Source: Silicimonas algicola | GTDB taxonomy: Bacteria > Pseudomonadota > Alphaproteobacteria > Rhodobacterales > Rhodobacteraceae | Assembly: GCF_003148765.1 (NCBI RefSeq) | Contig: NZ_QGGV01000001.1 | Location: 614,001 to 678,000 of the forward strand | Length of the DNA: 64,000 nt | Reading direction: 5' to 3' | Shown: positions 61,320-64,000 of the stretch, in pieces | Numbering within the stretch: the first letter of the stretch is position 1 | Layout of the letters: the number at the start of each line of letters is the position of its first letter | Notes under the pieces: model-generated | Databases searched by the model: none | Seen by the model: only the letters and a program-made list of their open reading frames with translations | Told to the model about the DNA's origin: nothing | Position numbers and translations under genes: made by a program

Positions 61320-62108
61320 ATGACGATGGAAACGATGTCCCCGGTAATGCTGGGTTTTCTGGGAAGCCTCGTGGCGGGCCTGATGACGGCCGCGGGGGCG
61401 CTTCCCGTTCTCTTCGGACGCCAGCCCTCGCGGGCGGTGCGCGACATGTCCCTCGGCTTTGCAGCAGGCGTCATGATTGCCGCCTCGTTCTTCTCGCTCA
61501 TCATCCCCTCGCTCGCGGCCGCCGAAGAGATCTTCGGCGACGGCGCCCTGCCTGCCGCCATCGCCTGCATCTCGATCCTCTTCGGCATGGGCGGGGTCCA
61601 CCTGATGAACGAGCTTCTCCCGCACGAGCACTTCACGCTCGGACGCGAAGGCCCCGAGGCAGCCTCCCTCCGCCGCGTCTGGCTCTTCATCATCGCCATC
61701 ACCATCCACAACTTCCCCGAAGGCCTCGCCGTCGGCGTGGGCTTCGGCGCCGACGGCATGTCGGGGGGACTGCCCCTGGCCATCGGCATCGGCTTGCAGA
61801 ACGCGCCCGAAGGCCTCGCTGTCGCGGTTGCGCTTCTGGGCGAGGGCTACAGCAAGTTCCGCGCCTGGGGCATTGCCGCACTGACGGGCCTTGTCGAACC
61901 CGTGGGCGGTCTCCTCGGCGCAGGGATCATCACCTACTCCGAGCCGCTTCTGCCCTGGGGCCTCGCCTTCGCGGCGGGCGCGATGCTCTACGTCATCAGC
62001 CATGAGATCATCCCCGAGACGCACCGTTCCGGGAACCAGAACAAGGCGACCTTCGGTCTTGCCATCGGCCTCGTCGTGATGCTTTTCCTCGACGTCTGGC
62101 TCGGCTAG
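61320..62108 (+). CDS. ZIP-family metal transporter
   Basis: A 262-residue protein with eight membrane segments and the two metal-site helices of the ZIP family: TIHNFPEGLAVGVGF (~126-141) and GIGLQNAPEGLAVAVALL (~153-170). The typical H-N-x-P-E-G motif is in the first and the second has Q-N-A-P-E-G. It imports zinc, iron or manganese. ATG 61320 is used; an ATG two codons later is possible. The iron-control-element-like site upstream suggests that iron availability regulates it. Confidence 0.88.
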   Translation: MTMETMSPVMLGFLGSLVAGLMTAAGALPVLFGRQPSRAVRDMSLGFAAGVMIAASFFSLIIPSLAAAEEIFGDGALPAAIACISILFGMGGVHLMNELLPHEHFTLGREGPEAASLRRVWLFIIAITIHNFPEGLAVGVGFGADGMSGGLPLAIGIGLQNAPEGLAVAVALLGEGYSKFRAWGIAALTGLVEPVGGLLGAGIITYSEPLLPWGLAFAAGAMLYVISHEIIPETHRSGNQNKATFGLAIGLVVMLFLDVWLG

Positions 62109-62133
62109 GGCGGCAGCCGGGGCGGTCGCGTCC

Positions 62134-62173
62134 ACCGACGCAATACCGACGCGATACCGACGTGATACCGAAG
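62134..62173. repeat. 11-bp tandem repeats upstream of rplY
   Basis: Three consecutive 11-base units, ACCGACGCAAT, ACCGACGCGAT and ACCGACGTGAT, are followed by a partial fourth, ACCGAAG. The repeat length is close to one helical turn, so a protein could bind the same face of each unit. They are 26 bases after the ZIP stop and about 120 before rplY. Confidence 0.7.
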
Positions 62174-62291
62174 GCCTAGAAGGGCCTCCGCGCTTTCCCT
62201 CTTTCCAACCAGACCGATCCCCGCTATAGCCGCCGCTTCGTGGGCGGACACCCTTGGAGGCCGCCCGAAACCGCAGAATTGGAGAAGACCC

Positions 62292-62939
62292 ATGGCTGGA
62301 GAGATCCCGGATCTCGTCGCCACGGTACGGACGGGGACAGGCAAGGGGGCCGCCCGTCAAGCTCGCAGAGAAGGGCTCGTACCTGGCATCGTCTACGGCG
62401 GCGGCACTGACCCGCTTCCGATCAACCTCCCCTATAACGTGCTGTTCAAGCGTCTGAAAAACGGTCGTTTTCTTTCGACGCTGTTCAACATGCAGGTCGA
62501 AGGCCACGATGACGTCCGCGTCATTTGCCGCAGCGTCCAGCGCGACGTCGTGAAGGACCTGCCCCGGCACGTCGACTTCATGCGCCTCAAGCGCACTTCG
62601 AAGGTCAACCTCTACATCCCGGTCGAGGTCGTGGGTCACGAGAACTGCCCCGGCATCCGCAAGGGCGGTGTCCTGACCATGGTGCGCCCCGAGGTCGAAC
62701 TCATCGTGACGGCGGGCAACATCCCCGACCACATCACGGTCAGCATCGAAGGCCTGAACATCGGCGATAGTGCAACGATTTCAATGGTCGACCTGCCCGA
62801 AGGCGCCGAGCCGACGATCCACCGCGACTTCGTCATCGCCAACATCCAGGCGCCCTCGGGCCTTGCGAGCCAAGCTGACGACGACGAGGCGGACGCCGAC
62901 GACGTTCCCGCAACCGCGCAGGATGCCGACGACGAGTGA
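62292..62939 (+). CDS. rplY: 50S ribosomal protein L25 (CTC type)
   Basis: A 215-residue long-form L25/CTC protein that binds 5S rRNA. The N-terminal part has [20 protein letters not shown] (~17-36), the RNA-contacting segment, and HVDFMRL (~93). The C-terminal domain has [19 protein letters not shown] (~121) and a final ~30 residues rich in Asp. It begins with an ATG 10 bases after GGAG. It ends with a strong terminator. In related genomes pth follows rplY, but here the next gene is convergent, so that order is not conserved. Confidence 0.93.
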   Translation: MAGEIPDLVATVRTGTGKGAARQARREGLVPGIVYGGGTDPLPINLPYNVLFKRLKNGRFLSTLFNMQVEGHDDVRVICRSVQRDVVKDLPRHVDFMRLKRTSKVNLYIPVEVVGHENCPGIRKGGVLTMVRPEVELIVTAGNIPDHITVSIEGLNIGDSATISMVDLPEGAEPTIHRDFVIANIQAPSGLASQADDDEADADDVPATAQDADDE

Positions 62940-62966
62940 TCCGCCCGCAAGGCTGACAGGATCAGG

Positions 62967-62997
62967 CGGCGGCCCCTCGGGCCGCCGTTTTCCTTTT
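62967..62997 (+). terminator. Rho-independent terminator of rplY
   Basis: CGGCGGCCC-N3-GGGCCGCCG, a nine-pair perfect stem, is followed by TTTTCCTTTT. It starts 28 bases after the rplY stop, and is the clearest terminator in the window. Confidence 0.92.
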
Positions 62998-63002
62998 GCG
63001 CG

Positions 63003-63971
63003 TCAGGGGGTCGGCACACCCCCGCCCAAAACCACCGCCATGCGGTCGCCATCGATGTTCCCGCCGCAGAGCACGACCCCGACCGTCCGCCCCGCCATCG
63101 CCTCGCGCTCGGCCATAAGCGCGGCAAGCCCCGCGGCGCCGGCCCCTTCGGCCAGGTTGTGCGTGTCGCGATAGAACACCCGGATGGCCTCGGCGACCTC
63201 TGCGTCCGACACGGCCACGATGCGCTCTGCGCCGACCGAATAGACCGCCAAGGCCTCCGGCACCGGCACCCGCACCGCGATTCCGTCCGCAAAGGTCCGC
63301 GCCGTCTCTGTCTCGACCGGCCGCCCCGCCTCGGCCGAGAGCTTGGCTGCCTGTGCGCCCTCGCTCACCACGCCCACGATCCGTGTCGAAAGCCCCAGGG
63401 CGTCCCGCGCGGCAATGCAGCCGCAAATGCCGGACCCGCAGCCGATCGGAACGTAGAGCGTGTGAATGTCGGGTCGTGCCCTGAAGAGTTCCAGCCCATA
63501 GGTCGCGACGCCGGACACCAGAGCGGGGTGGAACGGTGGCACGAAGAACAGCCCCTCCGCCTTTGCGATCCGCAACGCCTCCTCGCGCGCCGTGTCGAAG
63601 TCCTCGCCGTATTCGATCAACTCCGCCCCGAAAGCGCGCATCGCGGCGTTCTTCTCGACCGAGTTGCCCTTGGGTACGACGACGACCGCCCGCAACCCCG
63701 CCGCCGTTGCGGCCATCGCCTGACCCTGTCCGTGATTGCCGCGCGTCGCCGTGGCTATTCCCTTCGCCTCGGGATGCGCGCGCCTCAGCCAATCGATGAA
63801 GGTCAGCGCGCCCCGCACCTTGAACGATCCCGTGGGCGTGTGGTTCTCGTGCTTGACCACCACCTCGCAGCCAAGCCGCGCGGACAAGGCCGGCCAGGCA
63901 TACTGTGGCGTCGGAGGCATCCGGGCATGAACCGTAGTTGCCGCCGCCTCGATGTCGTCCAGGGTGAACAT
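63003..63971 (-). CDS. Threonine/serine dehydratase (PLP-dependent)
   Basis: A 322-residue fold-type II PLP enzyme. The Schiff-base Lys is in PTGSFKVRGA (K51), ATRGNHGQG (~75) is the substrate loop, and IGCGSGICGCIA (~174) binds the PLP phosphate. It deaminates threonine or serine to 2-oxobutyrate or pyruvate, and lacks the C-terminal ACT domain of the biosynthetic enzyme. Related hydroxy-amino-acid dehydratases or racemases cannot be excluded. It converges on rplY and ends six bases after its terminator. Confidence 0.88.
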   Translation of the reverse strand: MFTLDDIEAAATTVHARMPPTPQYAWPALSARLGCEVVVKHENHTPTGSFKVRGALTFIDWLRRAHPEAKGIATATRGNHGQGQAMAATAAGLRAVVVVPKGNSVEKNAAMRAFGAELIEYGEDFDTAREEALRIAKAEGLFFVPPFHPALVSGVATYGLELFRARPDIHTLYVPIGCGSGICGCIAARDALGLSTRIVGVVSEGAQAAKLSAEAGRPVETETARTFADGIAVRVPVPEALAVYSVGAERIVAVSDAEVAEAIRVFYRDTHNLAEGAGAAGLAALMAEREAMAGRTVGVVLCGGNIDGDRMAVVLGGGVPTP

Positions 63972-64000
63972 CGCATCCCTTTCTTCTTGGCCGAAATACT

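Overview
The window looks like ordinary chromosome from a GC-rich alphaproteobacterium of the Rhodobacteraceae/Roseobacter type. The signs are dense operons with ATGA and TGATG stop/start overlaps, a tripartite tricarboxylate transporter, a PhnCDE importer, a TIGR02300 (FYDLN acid) protein, a long L25/CTC ribosomal protein, RTX/cadherin-like secreted proteins, and a tRNA-Ala(GGC) with encoded CCA. I see no transposase, integrase, phage gene, CRISPR array or rRNA. The assignment to a clade is inference from gene content, since no comparison could be run.

Layout. (1) 1-6305, sugar polymers: the start of galU and a glycogen-debranching enzyme on the minus strand, divergent from three overlapping glycosyltransferases. 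(2) 6429-11019: a complete TctCBA carboxylate importer followed by an AtuA-like enzyme and its DUF4387 partner, probably uptake and breakdown of one unidentified organic acid. (3) 11473-14400: a secreted RTX adhesin with six cadherin-like repeats and a duplicated C-terminal module. (4) 14505-15677: an HI0933-type flavoprotein. (5) 15685-28901: a 13-kb phosphorus-themed block. On the minus strand lie a DeoR-type regulator, PhnD, PhnC, two PhnE permeases and a HAD hydrolase. Divergent from them are a Na/Pi-type transporter, a Nudix hydrolase, and a second ABC importer (binding protein, fused double permease, ATPase) that resembles 2-aminoethylphosphonate importers rather than iron importers, then a histidine phosphatase and, convergent, an inositol-phosphatase-like enzyme. 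This is the most likely place for an incompletely described system. (6) 28990-30471: a PHB-depolymerase-like esterase with a ribbon-helix-helix protein that has a palindrome in its leader.

(7) 30562-43012: a ten-gene minus-strand exopolysaccharide operon with initiating sugar transferase, Tat-exported glycoside hydrolase, Wzc-type tyrosine autokinase, GT2, sulfotransferase, Wzx flippase, acyltransferase, Wzy-like polymerase and two GT4 enzymes. It predicts an acylated, possibly sulfated polymer made by the Wzx/Wzy route. The outer-membrane export protein Wza is not in the window. (8) 43497-53463: housekeeping and small metabolic genes, namely tRNA-Ala, TIGR02300, a SprT-like protease, GntR regulator/thioesterase/MFS, hydrolases, transporters, DUF2200, VOC and YaiI. 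(9) 53550-59197: a sigma factor overlapping a membrane VWA protein, a Tat-exported intradiol dioxygenase-like protein and a secreted phytase-like protein. (10) 59354-63971: an FMN alpha-hydroxy-acid dehydrogenase, a small exported protein, a ZIP metal transporter with an iron-control-element-like site upstream, ribosomal protein L25, and a threonine dehydratase.

Regulatory DNA that can be read directly includes several perfect inverted repeats at gene starts (20964-20980, 30480-30495, 51106-51127), an 11-bp tandem repeat before rplY, a GNRA-capped hairpin between phnD and phnC, and clear terminators after rplY and the phytase-like gene. Reading both strands, I treated the many long open frames antisense to these genes as GC-driven shadows.
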